From assembly GCA_030248065.1 (NCBI GenBank), contig JASAMV010003875.1, positions 28,035 to 92,034 on the forward strand: 64,000 bases of DNA, read 5' to 3'. The notes under the pieces are model-generated. The model was given only the letters and a program-made list of their open reading frames with translations, ran no database searches and was not told where the DNA came from. This document shows positions 26,779 through 36,833 of the stretch, piece by piece. The stretch comes from Rhynchonema sp. JSB1_4. Taxonomy: Eukaryota > Nematoda > Chromadorea > Monhysterida > Xyalidae. Numbering within the stretch: position 1 is the stretch's first letter; every line of letters begins with the position of its first letter. Position numbers and translations under genes: made by a program.

Positions 26779-29700
26779 TCAGCAGGGCAACAATTGTTGC
26801 AGCCTGGCCACCACTGGCCCCGTGTCCACGTAGTTCGTCACATTGAAGAAGTTCGCCATGTTATCTGCAACAATAATACAGCCGATAGTCCGACTAATTT
26901 TGGTGCATAATTATCAATCGCAATTAAGTTCTAAATTTTAGTGATCCACTAATCAATTTTAGATCAATTAACATACATACAGTATTTGTGTAAAAACACT
27001 CAAACGCACTTCCTGCGATGGCCAGCAATTCTGGTACGTCGATCGGTTTCAGATATCCGTTGATTCCGGGCACGCCAAGTGACAAAATGGTGGTTTGGTA
27101 GGTGGAACGGATTTGATTGGCGATCGGAACTGGGTCTGCGCCCACGTTGTGTCTGTAGAGTGCGACCATATGAAGATTTGTTAGGTGCAGGTCAACCGTC
27201 TTCATGACGATAATATGACCGGAACTGCGGTTTATGGTTCACGTGATCTCGTCAGACTGAGCGCGTTAGGCAACATCAGTGGGCAAAGTGTGAGGTCACA
27301 GCAGAGTTGCGAACCGGGGGAGGGGTTTCAGTGCGAACATCGCTTCACATCAATGAGCTTTGCCATCGTCACTTCACGCCACTCTTGAAATCGACACAAG
27401 ACGAGCAATTCTGTGATACAATGTGAATTCAAGTCGCTAACCGTCCATCCGAGAAGTACAAAATCGCATTATTGACGTTCGCCCGTTTACCACTGTTTGG
27501 ATCAGCCAGGATGGCTTCAGCCTTACGGAATGCCCTGAAACGTTGAGCTCCATCAAACTTGCTATGGTCTCATTGAATTGCCTTGTTTATGCTTTGTGAA
27601 ACATCACCAAGCACAAGTACATAATGCAGGTATGTAGGCAGTATCAGCACGCACGCTTCAGTATTGGTCAGATCGGCCTCATATGGCAGGTTTGTGATGG
27701 CCTGTTGCAAGGACGCAGCGTCCGGGTACGTATTGTAGTTGGCACTGTTTAGCACACGACTGTTGAACACGATGTAACCGAATTGGACATCATTTGGACC
27801 CACTTTGAAGGCTTGAGTGATTTTGACGGTAAAGGTCTTAATCTGAAATATGAATATTTCTGTAAAGGCGTGAAATTGCTGGAGACTTCGACTTGGAGCC
27901 TCCAGAGTATCAATCGAATAGAGCGTTCAGGTGCTTCAACGCCGGTAAAGTTGTTCAGCTGCCATCCACTCCCCAGCCCACAGTGTTGCCACTGGCGACG
28001 ATGTCCACCATGAACTACACCGTCATGTTCAACAAGCAACCACATCGACATAATCGACTTACACCAGTGAATTGATCCTTGGTGATGCTCTCAGAGCTGT
28101 CGATTATGATCAAACAGTCAAGTTTGCGACAGGCTGAAAAGAAAAGTGACTTTAAGATCTTGACGATCATGAAATGCCAAAAAGTCAAAAAAACGCACGC
28201 CCCACGCAGTGTTGTTGGATGTCATTTTTGATGAAATTTGCCAAATCCTGGTATTTCCCTTGGGCATAAACGTGTGTTGCATTACCTGAAACAGGCATGA
28301 CGAACGGGTAACATTTGAAAACAGGGTCCTCAAGTCAAAATTATAAATTTAAATCATGCTCCTTTTGTCACAACCCGCATGACCCTGAGCCCAACCGAAC
28401 CAGTTATATTGACCAAATTGGCGTGCACTGTGTTTGTGCCCACTTCGACGGCAAACACGCTCGATTTGGTTTTCAGCGTTGCGGCGGTCGGCCAAGGCGG
28501 TGTGCAACAGTCGGATGCCGTATCGTAGCTGGATATATGGCAAGCCGCGGGTGATGTTTCGTGCTTGTGGACTTAGTTTGTTGGATTAAACTTCCCCAAT
28601 CCTTAACGTCATCATGAACAAAGCGGCCTACTGCGGCGGATATCAAACCACGTTATGCCTTAGTCCAAGTCAGGGTTGTTTAAAAAACAGTGGTTAATTA
28701 AAAAAATTGTTTCTTTTGAAGAGCCAGATATGCTGTTTTTTAATTAAAAACACGAGTTTTTCGGAAAAATAATATCGCATAATTCTTCCAAAAATGGCCT
28801 TTTTATGGCATAAATTTGTGAAACTTTTTTTGTAAGTTGTGTCAAATTTGCCAAAATCGCGCCTGCGGCGCTTAGTTTGACCGCCAAAATGACTCATAAA
28901 GAAGTGATGGACGTCGTTTTTTTTAAATGACTAGACGGGACCCGTGCCTACGGCCCGGCTACAGCGCCGCGCCCGTGCCGTGCCCCCCCTCCCCGAAGAC
29001 CCGTTAGCATACCTAAAGCTACCCGTGAAAATTGACCCGTCCGCCCTTCCGAGGGAGGGGGCCACAGACACACATACGTACATATGGGCGATCCGCCAGC
29101 TCATGGCACTCCACGCACACAGGCTGCACGCTACATAACTGCCATCAATGAATGCATCTATTCTCTGCAGTTACTCGTTGAAATATCCCCAAATTTTGCA
29201 ACAATGCAGAAACGTGTGATGTCAAGCTGCTAATAAAAACGGAGCAAATTAAAAAGCGGCCATCAAAGTATGACACTCGCTCAAAGTGTACATTTTGTTT
29301 AGAGTATCGCGTGTGCTGCTGCACGCGCTGTGCGTATAAAAAGTGCCATGAGCCGATGGATTGTCTATACATACATACGCCTTCCTATTTTAGTAGTGTG
29401 GATAAGTCAGTGCATGCCTCTTCGACACCATAGTTTTCTATATTGTAGCCCCACCAATCTGTCAAACGATTACAGAGAACGTGTGGAAACTAATAGGCAC
29501 CACGCGTACACACAAGCGTATACATACGTATATGTATGTATGTATGCTGGCGCAGGATCATGAACGGAAAGTTTTCATTTCATTGAGTTTCTTGACAGTA
29601 TCATTCAGAGGGGCTCTATTTGGAGAACTTAGGTATCGGACAACGCCAAGTATGTTTTCTGGGGGATTATTTTGGGATTCACTGCGAATCTGAGGTTAAA

Positions 29701-32160
29701 ATTAATTACCCAAATAAGCCCGCACATTGTATAAGCATGTGACACATGAATGAAAATGTCTGCAGATGCGGCGAGCTTATTCAGAAAATAACTTTCAAAT
29801 TTGTTTCCAGTGGTGGCTTATTGGAGGAGCATATTTGGCATTCTCTGGTGCATCACTCCATTGATTAGAACTTTACCAGCTGCAATGCATAGACAGTAAT
29901 CGTTTCCTATCGTCATTGAATCATTATCACCTATGTTTGGGACGTGAAATTTAGTATTCTGCGACAATCCACGCAGTTAGTCGCCAGCCACCACGTCCGC
30001 GTGATATTTACACTACCGACAAACACTGATAAATAAATAGTTGTGTCTATTACACGTCACGCTCAGAGCCTGCTAGAATAACCGAATCGCCTTCGTACGT
30101 GCGTTGATGATCCCCAAAGTGGAACAAGCAATTCTCGACGACCGATTGATTACATACGAACAATTAGCTGAGGACTTGGGCCTTTCACACGGCAGCCTCT
30201 TCACCATCATCCATGACCATCTTCACATGAACAAGGTGACCCAAAAATGGGTACCCCGAATTCTGACCCCGGACATGAAGACATCGCGAATCGACTGTTC
30301 AACGGAAAATCTGCAGCTAATCAACGCTGATCCGGATGATTTCTATGGTCGATTAGTGACCGGTGATGAATGCTGGATTCACCACTACGACCCACTTACA
30401 GCTGCCGAATCGAAACAATGGAAACACAAGGACTCACCGAGCAAGACCCGACCTCGGGCTGCCCGTACGGTCGGCAAGATCAGGATGACAATTTTTTGGG
30501 ACCAAGACGGTCCGATCTTGCTGGACTATCTGCCGCACAAACAGACAGTCACCGGACTCTACTACAGTGAACTCATGCAGAAACTACGCGAAGCCATCAG
30601 GCAGAAACGCCGCGGCATGTTGTCCCGGGGCGTTTTGCTGCTGCACGACAACGCCCCAGTGCATCGATCAAATGTTGCGCAACGTGCCATTCGCGACTGC
30701 GGCTTCGACGAAATCAATCATCCGCCCTATTCACCGGACCTAGCCCCAAGCGACTTCTACCTGTTTGCCGATTTGAAGAAAGCCTTGCGTGGCAGGCGAT
30801 TCAGCTCGGACAATGAGCTGAGGTCGGCTGTCGACGAATATTTGCAAGGCAAGAACAAAGAGTTCTACCGCTCTGGCGTGCGTGCCTTGACCGGCCGATA
30901 CGAACGTGTGTTGGCAAGTCAGGGCAACTACATCGAGTAGAACCACAAACCTAAGGCAGAGGGTGGGTGGGTGGGGCACAGCCGAAAACTTTCTGAATCA
31001 CCTGGTAAATAAATAGTCGTGCCTAGTGCACGTCACGTTCAGATCCTGCTAGAATAACCAAATCGCCTTTGTAGTGCGTTGATGATCCCCACGTGAGGGG
31101 TCACGTGACGAAAAATATTGATTTTTCAAAAAAAATTTGTGTAGCGCCTCCATTTCAACTGAAACGGCGTTTGCGCTGCTATTGCTCATTAAAAAATTTT
31201 TTCAAGAAGATATTTGTTAGTGTTTTTTTAAAACAGTGCTCTAATAAAATTTTTTTTCAACCCTGGTCCAAGTGACCTGCGGCATAATCATGTATCGAAG
31301 CTGACTAACGGAACCAATTTAGAAAGCATCATCGGGAAACCGATATACGAGTTTATTTTGTTCAGAGTACACCCGGTCGATCACAATTTTTATGCTGCCC
31401 GTGCACTTACAATCCCTCAGCGATCAATACTGCGTAGTTGGGAGCCTCATTGCGATCTTGACCCATGACAAACACTTGGTTCACTGCCAGGAGGAGGCCG
31501 CTGAAACGATGGGAGAGATTTTCTTGTGCTATCAGAATTGCTCAGTATTTTTCAAATTGAACAAACACTTTTTGTTGAAAATCAATTCAGCACCAACTAA
31601 TTCAAATCGGTCACGCCCACGATCGCTGATTGGTTGATGGCCAGCACTGCCCTTGAAACATCAGCGTAATTGTTAATGGTGGCAAGGTTGAATTCAACCT
31701 GGAAGAAAGGTAGAGTATGAAAATCACAGTGTCAAACATCAATGCCGTTAGTGACCAAACCGGTCAATCACGGTCGCTCCCTTACCGCTGCTAAACAATG
31801 TGTTTCGCGGCTGGCTAAAAAACCGCCTGTGTGGAATCAGTGGAGCACGTGATTAAGCGAGACTCAGTTTAATACGGCAATATTCGATATGAATGCATTT
31901 TTTCTGGCTCTGGTCACCTTTGATCGGGTGTCATTCGTTGAGAAATGGATGAATGCGACATGCGTGTGCGCGCCATCCGCGGTGCCGATCGTTTGAATCA
32001 TACTCAGCGCCATGTGGAAAAACTGAGAATTTCACAAAAGAAATCTCATTGTTTTGAGTTGTACTACATATTTCTGTGAAGCGCTCAAGCAAGCTAACCC
32101 CGTCAATGTACGGCGCCACTCGCTCTGATGTCTCAATGATAAACACAACGTCACCGTAAC
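26779..32160 (-). CDS. Two-VWA-domain protein VWA-E, no visible first exon
   Basis: VWA domain 1 exons are 32099-32160 (YGDVVFIIETSERV), 31918-32022, 31598-31698, 31411-31500 (GQDRNEAPNYAVLIAEG), about 28385-28528 (YDTASDCCTPPW) and about 28170-28270. Domain 2 starts near 28136 with LIIIDSSESIT (intact MIDAS), continues near 27840, 27530 and 27160, and ends with exon 26779-26864. Frames and phases are consistent in the exons I checked. No signal-peptide exon lies between the VWA-D stop (32229) and the first VWA-E exon. Its first exon has the same phase as the VWA-D terminal exon, so VWA-D and VWA-E could be spliced into one four-domain protein. Otherwise this gene is 5' truncated. The 2.6-kb hAT element 28671-31265 sits in its fourth visible intron. 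Confidence 0.75.
28927..29012 (+). repeat. GC-rich 85-base repeat, second copy at 33529-33613
   Basis: ACTAGACGGGACCCGTGCC, GGCCCGGCTACAGCGCCG and CGCCCGTGCCGTGCCCCC are shared almost exactly with 33529-33613. The base composition is far from that of the surroundings. The family is unknown; it may be the conserved end of a retroelement. Confidence 0.75.
30026..30113 (+). repeat. Direct repeat flanking the mariner fragment (left copy)
   Basis: TAAATAAATAGT, CACGTCACG, CCTGCTAGAATAACC and GCGTTGATGATCCCCA recur in order at 30999-31096. The two copies differ at about ten positions. The ATG used by the transposase frame lies at the end of this copy. Confidence 0.85.
30107..30940 (+). CDS. Mariner transposase, N-terminally truncated
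   Basis: About 277 residues are open against ~345 for full mariner transposases; the first helix-turn-helix is missing. The second helix-turn-helix is present (ITYEQLAEDLGLSHGSL). WVPRIL stands for the usual WVPHEL linker. The catalytic triad is complete: TGDECW, LLHDNAP and, 34 residues later, SPDLAPSD, the D,D34D hallmark, with YSPDLAP intact. The ATG is supplied by the flanking repeat. With no DNA-binding N-terminus and no recognisable mariner inverted repeats, transposition by this copy is unlikely. It sits inside the hAT element. Confidence 0.9.
   Translation: MIPKVEQAILDDRLITYEQLAEDLGLSHGSLFTIIHDHLHMNKVTQKWVPRILTPDMKTSRIDCSTENLQLINADPDDFYGRLVTGDECWIHHYDPLTAAESKQWKHKDSPSKTRPRAARTVGKIRMTIFWDQDGPILLDYLPHKQTVTGLYYSELMQKLREAIRQKRRGMLSRGVLLLHDNAPVHRSNVAQRAIRDCGFDEINHPPYSPDLAPSDFYLFADLKKALRGRRFSSDNELRSAVDEYLQGKNKEFYRSGVRALTGRYERVLASQGNYIE
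30999..31096 (+). repeat. Direct repeat flanking the mariner fragment (right copy)
   Basis: This is the partner of 30026-30113. The sequence CTTTCTGAATCACCTGGTA at the join resembles a mariner 3' end, so the mariner remnant spans about 30114-30998. Confidence 0.8.
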
Positions 32161-32228
32161 CTGAATTTTCGGGTTTTTGTTCGTGATGACAGTCGTCTTA
32201 ATTTGTGGAAAGTGAAACCGTTTGCTGA

Positions 32229-35200
32229 CTAACAAGCAGTTGAGCTGCAAGGTGTGTGTTGACAGGTGGTCACGGCCAAGACAGCATTTTGCTGTGCAGG
32301 CAGGTCAGCGATGTTATTTACCACAATCACCTGCGGGCACGTTGTGGGGCAGCCTCAAAAAAAAATCGTCTCTCGGAAAAACTGTGTGATTTCTCATCAC
32401 ACAATTTGCTGATTTTTTGGGTGTAATTTTGAAAAAGTTATGCGGGATACAGACCGGCAATTTTCCACAGTTCCTGAACATCCACTGGCTTTAGAGCGCC
32501 ATTTATGCCGGGAATTCCAATGCCGATAATGGTGGCAGGCAAGGCTCGAATTTGACCCGCAACTGTGGTTGGATCCGCACCGACGTTGTGTCTGAATTTA
32601 GTAAAGTCGTGCTCTGATGCAAAAAGAGCTTCAAAATGTTGAAGTTCTGAATCTTTGAAAGATTCTGAATGCACTTTGGAGTTGAAATGGCAACAAATCG
32701 TATTATTCACCTGCCATCTGAGAAGAAGTACACAACTTTGGGAACATTCGCTCGAGCCTGAGTTTGAAACCAGCTGAGTGCCTGTTGTAGTGCGCTGGAA
32801 ACAAGCACATGTTTATTTAGTCTATGTTTCCCTTATTGAATATTTACTGCAGTTGCCAATTTTGCTTACACGGCAGTGTTGGTTAGTCCCGTGGTGAACG
32901 GGTGTGATTTGATTGACGCTGCGAATTCAGCCGCTGTGTTGAATGACCGCAGATCGGCTTGAAAACGCACAGCATTGTTGTAGATTATGTAACTGAAAAT
33001 ATGCATCCAACTGCGAACGTGCTGTGTTTAAAAATACGTCAAAGTGTAATTTTCGCTCACCTGGGTCTCACACCAGTCTGACTAACCGCCATTGTGTTCA
33101 CCAGTTGAACGGAAAAATCAATCACCTCAAATGAGCAGTTTTGTTAAAATTACGCTTTGATTCCTTGATTTACCGACATATACTAACCGCAGTGTAATCA
33201 CCGTATACGGTGCTCTGTGAGCTGTCAATTACGATTATGAGTTCCATACATTGACATTGGGAGCCTGAAAATATAAGCTGTTGCAATAACATGTAGTCGG
33301 TTTGTTTGCAATGTGACAAACTTGGTGTTGCGGTCGTAGTAGTTGGCGTTGTTGTGGTTGGAGTGGTAGTGGTTGGCGTTGTTGTGGTTGGAGTGGTAGT
33401 GGTTGGCGTTGTTGTGGTTGGAGTGGTGGTAGTTGGCGTTGGTGTGGTTGGAGCGGTAGTGGTTGGCGTTGTTGTAGAGCTTGAAGTGGTCATTCTAGAT
33501 AAACTCTGCTCCTCAATTTATGTATAACTAGACGGGACCCGTGCCTGCGGCCCGGCTACAGCGCCGCGCCCGTGCCGTGCCCCCCCCCCCCCCGAAGAGC
33601 CGTTGGCATACCCAATTTCCCCCAAATGGATCCCAGAGACTTAAAACCTGCTAACCTAGTGGTGGTTGTGGATGTCGTAGTGGTCGTCGGCACTGTAGTC
33701 GTCCTCGTTGTGGTGCTGGTTGTGGATGTGGTGGTCGTTACTTGCTGGCAATACTGTACCAAGTCCGCTTGCATTCTCGCTATCATGGCCGTGTAGTTGG
33801 ACATTTCGTAAATCTACAGCATTTTTAAAATTTATCTGGAACACGGCCATTTTCAAACTCGACACACTCTTTGGCCTACATGCCTTCGTCCCATCGTTTC
33901 CCACAATTTTCAGCAGCATGGTTCGATTTTGAGCTTTTGGATTGCCGACCATGATCGCATAGACCAAAGGCGCCTTGGCTCGGAGCGGAGCGATTGATGG
34001 GGTCGGGTCTGGGCAGCAGTTCACGCCTTGGTCATAGCTGTAACAATTGAACTGCACACTTTGGGTACAACGTTGAAAATTGCCCTTTTCCTGTCGGAGA
34101 CTCACAATCCTTCAGCCACGACTATGGCGACGTTTGGCGAGTTTGGACGATCTTGACCTGTCACGAAAGTCTTTGTGCCCAATTGTAGACCTCTGAAAGT
34201 CCAGGACTTCAAAAACGTGAATGAACTACATACCACAATTTTATAGCCTGTTTATCTAAAGGGCGTGTAGTCATGATGGAAAATGAAAATAAATTTTTTT
34301 CTGTGTGCAAGTTTTCCATTTCCTTTTTCCGATTCCAATATAACTACACGCATGCTGGAAAATGTAAAATGGAAATGAAACAAAACATTTTCTGTGTAAA
34401 ATCTGACCAATCAGCGATCGACATTTGACCAGCACAGAAAGTGTTTTAATTTGACTGCCACAAAAAATGTTTCGTTTTTCCATTTTCCAGTATGTGTGTA
34501 GTCATTTCGGAAAATGGAAATGGAATACTTGGACATACTGTAGAAAAAAATATCATTTCCATCAGTTTGACTACACGCGCCCTAATATCGCCATAGTGTT
34601 GTAGCCCCATGTAAGGCCGCATTCACAATGCAAGCGCGTTAGCGTGTTAGCGCGTTAGCGTGCGAGATGCGCACGCTTTTGCATTCACAATGGAAAAAGC
34701 TGATTAGCGCGTTAGCGCGTTAGCGTGCGAGCAATTTTCCACAACCCGCAAGCCAAGCCCCTTTTCTTCAAAAAAAAATCGGGCGCCCCACCCCCTTTTT
34801 TTTAACGCAAAAAAAAACAAAAAAAAAAAAAAAAAATAATACAAAAAAAATTTTTAAACACACAAAATCTATCCTCAAAAAAAAAACAAAAAAATAAAAA
34901 AAAAACAAAAAAAAAAAAAAAAAAAAAAAACCCACACCCAAACCACACAATAACATAGAATACAAAACTTCAACCAACATTCTTTAAAAAAACACAAAAA
35001 AAAAAAATAAAAAAAAAAAAAAAAAAACACAAAGAAAAACCCCACCCACACGAAAAACCCCCCACCAACACACACAACACCCACCATCACGCAAAAGGAA
35101 AAAAACACACCAACAAACCAAAACCCAAACCCCCACACCCAAACCCCAAAATAAGCAAACTTGGAACGGGTTAAGTGTGAATTCTGAGCCGCCACACCAA

Positions 35201-36833
35201 ACGTATGCTCCCGGAAGGACTCGAACCTCCGACCTCCCAGCCACCAGGCGTGGACAGCCAATTGCTCTACTCTACCTACTGAGCTACGGGAACGCGGTCT
35301 GGCTGCGGCTCAAAGTTGCACTTATACCCATGCAACCGTGCAGACACACACTGCTTTGCACGCCACACGCTACAAGTTGCGCTGGCTAGCAGACTTCCAT
35401 TCCAGTCCACATAAGTAAACGCCAATGTTTCACCCTTGCCAACTCAGGCTGCTGGAATTCGATATTAGTGGTTCTAATATGAACAACTTGGTCTGCTGTC
35501 CAATCAAAACCACTTTGTATGTTGAACTCCAGCAGCCTGAGTTGGCAGAAACATTTACATGTATATGTTTACCTGACCCGCTCTAAATTTGCCAGCATAG
35601 GTCCACAACACTGTGTCCACGTTAATCAAAAGACTATACAACCTCCAGTTACCAGAAGATAACCATGTGTTATGAGTATATAATGTATCGGATCATTTTA
35701 ACAAAACGCAGAATGTTCCAGGGCTCCACCAGATAGACCCGAAACCCGAAACATGGACATAGAAAAAATTTATGTTTCGGATTTCGGGTTTTGAAAAAAA
35801 CCCGAAACACAAAGCACGATAATCGAAAACTGTTTCGGTCTTGCCACTTGCAGCTGACGTGAACAATTTATACAGTCAGTCGAAACATTTTCGATTATCA
35901 TGCTTCGTGTTTCGGTTTTTTTCAAAACCCGAAACCCGAAACATGGACAAAGAAAAAATTGATGTTTCGGGTCTATCTGGTGGAGCCCCCAAGAGAAAAA
36001 TCACACTCACAGATCGAGATCGGAAATGCCGAGCACCGAAATGATGCTCACACCATCAATTGCCTGATTGGCCAGCGTGGCAGTGAGGTCATCGTTGAGG
36101 TTATATAGTATGGCTGGAACATCGGCGATGCGAATTTTATGGGTCGCGTTATGCTTTTAGAACAGATGGCATTTTTCAGGCCTAACTATACTTCGTTCTC
36201 TCAGAGAACAAAGAACAAATTCTCGCGCACTGATTGGTCCACGTATGTATGTTCAACAGCCAATCAGCGCGCGAGAATTTGTTCTTTGTTCTCTGCGAGA
36301 ACGAAGTATAGTTAGGCCTTTCCTGTGACAAAATTGCACTTGCGTTCACCTGGCCTCGGCCCTATGTTAATGCGTGAGTATATAAACTGACGACATGAGC
36401 ACTGACACTGGTGAGATAATCAACATTTATTATCCCTGAAAACAACTAGCCAGTTTTGTCCGTGCTTGAGAAGTGCACAAACGCAGTGTGAGTTTGGCCA
36501 GCTGCAATCTCCAATTGATTCTGCAGATCTTTGACCGCGTTGAAAGACTGAAATGTGACGACGTTAATTTGTGTACAAAATCAACACAGGCAGTGTAAAA
36601 ATGGTCAGGATGTGTAATATAACGTTTGCGATCAGCGGTCCAAGCAGCTCCGATGTTTCGACAATGAAGGTAACATCGGGCCAGCCTAAAAACGATAATC
36701 GTGTGCTGAATAATGCGAATGAGCGTAAAAAATGAAGAAATCAATAACACTTACAATTTGGGGGAAAAGCCGTCCAGGATGGCACAAAACAGAGTGCGGC
36801 CCAGATCCCTACGCAGCCAAACCGCACTTTCAT
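32229..36833 (-). CDS. Secreted two-VWA-domain protein VWA-D
   Basis: Exons: 36755-36833 (signal peptide with core CVGIWAALCFVPS), 36624-36685 (WPDVTFIVETSELL), about 36451-36547, 36011 to about 36150, 34106-34192, from 34037, 33656-33813, 33322-33494, 33188-33264, 33061-33125, 32870-32992, 32711-32794, 32455-32591 and 32229-32353. Domain 1 lacks DxSxS; domain 2 has IVIDSSQST, an intact MIDAS. The linker is a (TTTTP)n tract coded by a near-perfect 30-base repeat. The last exon is Cys-rich (TTCPQ, TTCQHTPC) and parallels that of VWA-F. The donor after the exon ending near 36451 reads GCTAGT rather than GT, and a stop follows if it is unused, so that splice needs checking. The long intron 34193-36010 is packed with small elements. 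Confidence 0.85.
33529..33613 (+). repeat. GC-rich 85-base repeat, second copy
   Basis: Almost identical to 28927-29012, apart from the C-run length and a few substitutions. It lies in the short intron between the two linker exons of VWA-D. Confidence 0.75.
34259..34585. mobile_element. AGGGCG-type MITE in VWA-D intron
   Basis: The left end AAGGGCGTGTAGTCA is mirrored by TGACTACACGCGCCCTAA at the right. Inside, GAAACAAAACATTTTCTGTG and CTGACCAATCAG are shared with 11719-11892. Several internal GGAAAATGGAAAT palindromes are present. Confidence 0.8.
34620..34735. repeat. Short tandem repeat of GCGTTAGC type
   Basis: Two blocks, each after CATTCACAATG, contain repeated GCGCGTTAGCGTGTTAGC units that end in GCGTGCGAG. 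Confidence 0.75.
34750..35160. repeat. A-rich and A/C-rich low-complexity tract
   Basis: Long A-runs are broken by single C or T, followed by ACCCAAACCCC-type sequence, like 8940-9120. A spurious long frame of Phe/Val on the minus strand results. It may be a SINE tail or a mis-assembled stretch. Confidence 0.7.
35207..35294 (-). repeat. tRNA-like sequence, probably a SINE head
   Basis: Read on the minus strand it has a 7-base-pair acceptor stem (GTTCCCG with CGGGAGC), an A box TAGCTCAGTAGG, and a T arm with B box GGTTCGAGTCC. The D loop is too long and no good anticodon arm forms. A long A-rich tract follows on the same strand's 3' side (lower coordinates). A tRNA-derived SINE or tRNA pseudogene is more likely than a functional tRNA. 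Confidence 0.55.
35438..35546. mobile_element. Short inverted-repeat element in VWA-D intron
   Basis: GCCAACTCAGGCTGCTGGA at the left mirrors TCCAGCAGCCTGAGTTGGC at the right. The flanks AATGTTTC and GAAACATT extend the mirror. Confidence 0.75.
35721..35988. mobile_element. Palindromic MITE in VWA-D intron
   Basis: GGGCTCCACCAGATAGACCC at the left is mirrored at the right; repeats of CCGAAACCCGAAACATGGAC fill both arms. CCA flanks each end. An internal part, CCGAAACACAAAGCA then TGTTTCGGT, recurs in mutarotase intron 3 at about 10870-10920. Confidence 0.8.
36178..36319. mobile_element. 142-bp palindromic MITE in VWA-D intron
   Basis: Arms of about 57 bases starting AGGCCTAACTATACTTCGTT mirror each other with one or two mismatches, around a short spacer with CACGTATGTATGTT. 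Confidence 0.85.

Larger units (their letters stand above)
28671..31265. mobile_element. hAT-type element with 8-bp target duplication GTCCAAGT
   Basis: The left end CAGGGTTGTTTAAAAA and right end TTTTCAACCCTG form inverted termini. GTCCAAGT occurs at 28663-28670 and again at 31266-31273, an exact 8-bp duplication as expected for hAT. No hAT transposase is inside. The interior holds a GC-rich 85-base block, a diverged unit shared with 3450-4203, and a mariner fragment. It lies in an intron of VWA-E and does not interrupt an exon. Confidence 0.92.

Noticed and set aside
33306..33527. Val/Gly-rich frame on the plus strand
   Set aside because: It is the antisense of the (TTTTP)n linker exon of VWA-D.
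34768..35261. Phe/Val-rich frames on the minus strand
   Set aside because: They are translations of A-rich low-complexity DNA and of the tRNA-like sequence.
35207..35294. Functional tRNA gene
   Set aside because: The acceptor and T arms are good, but the D loop is enlarged and no valid anticodon arm forms.
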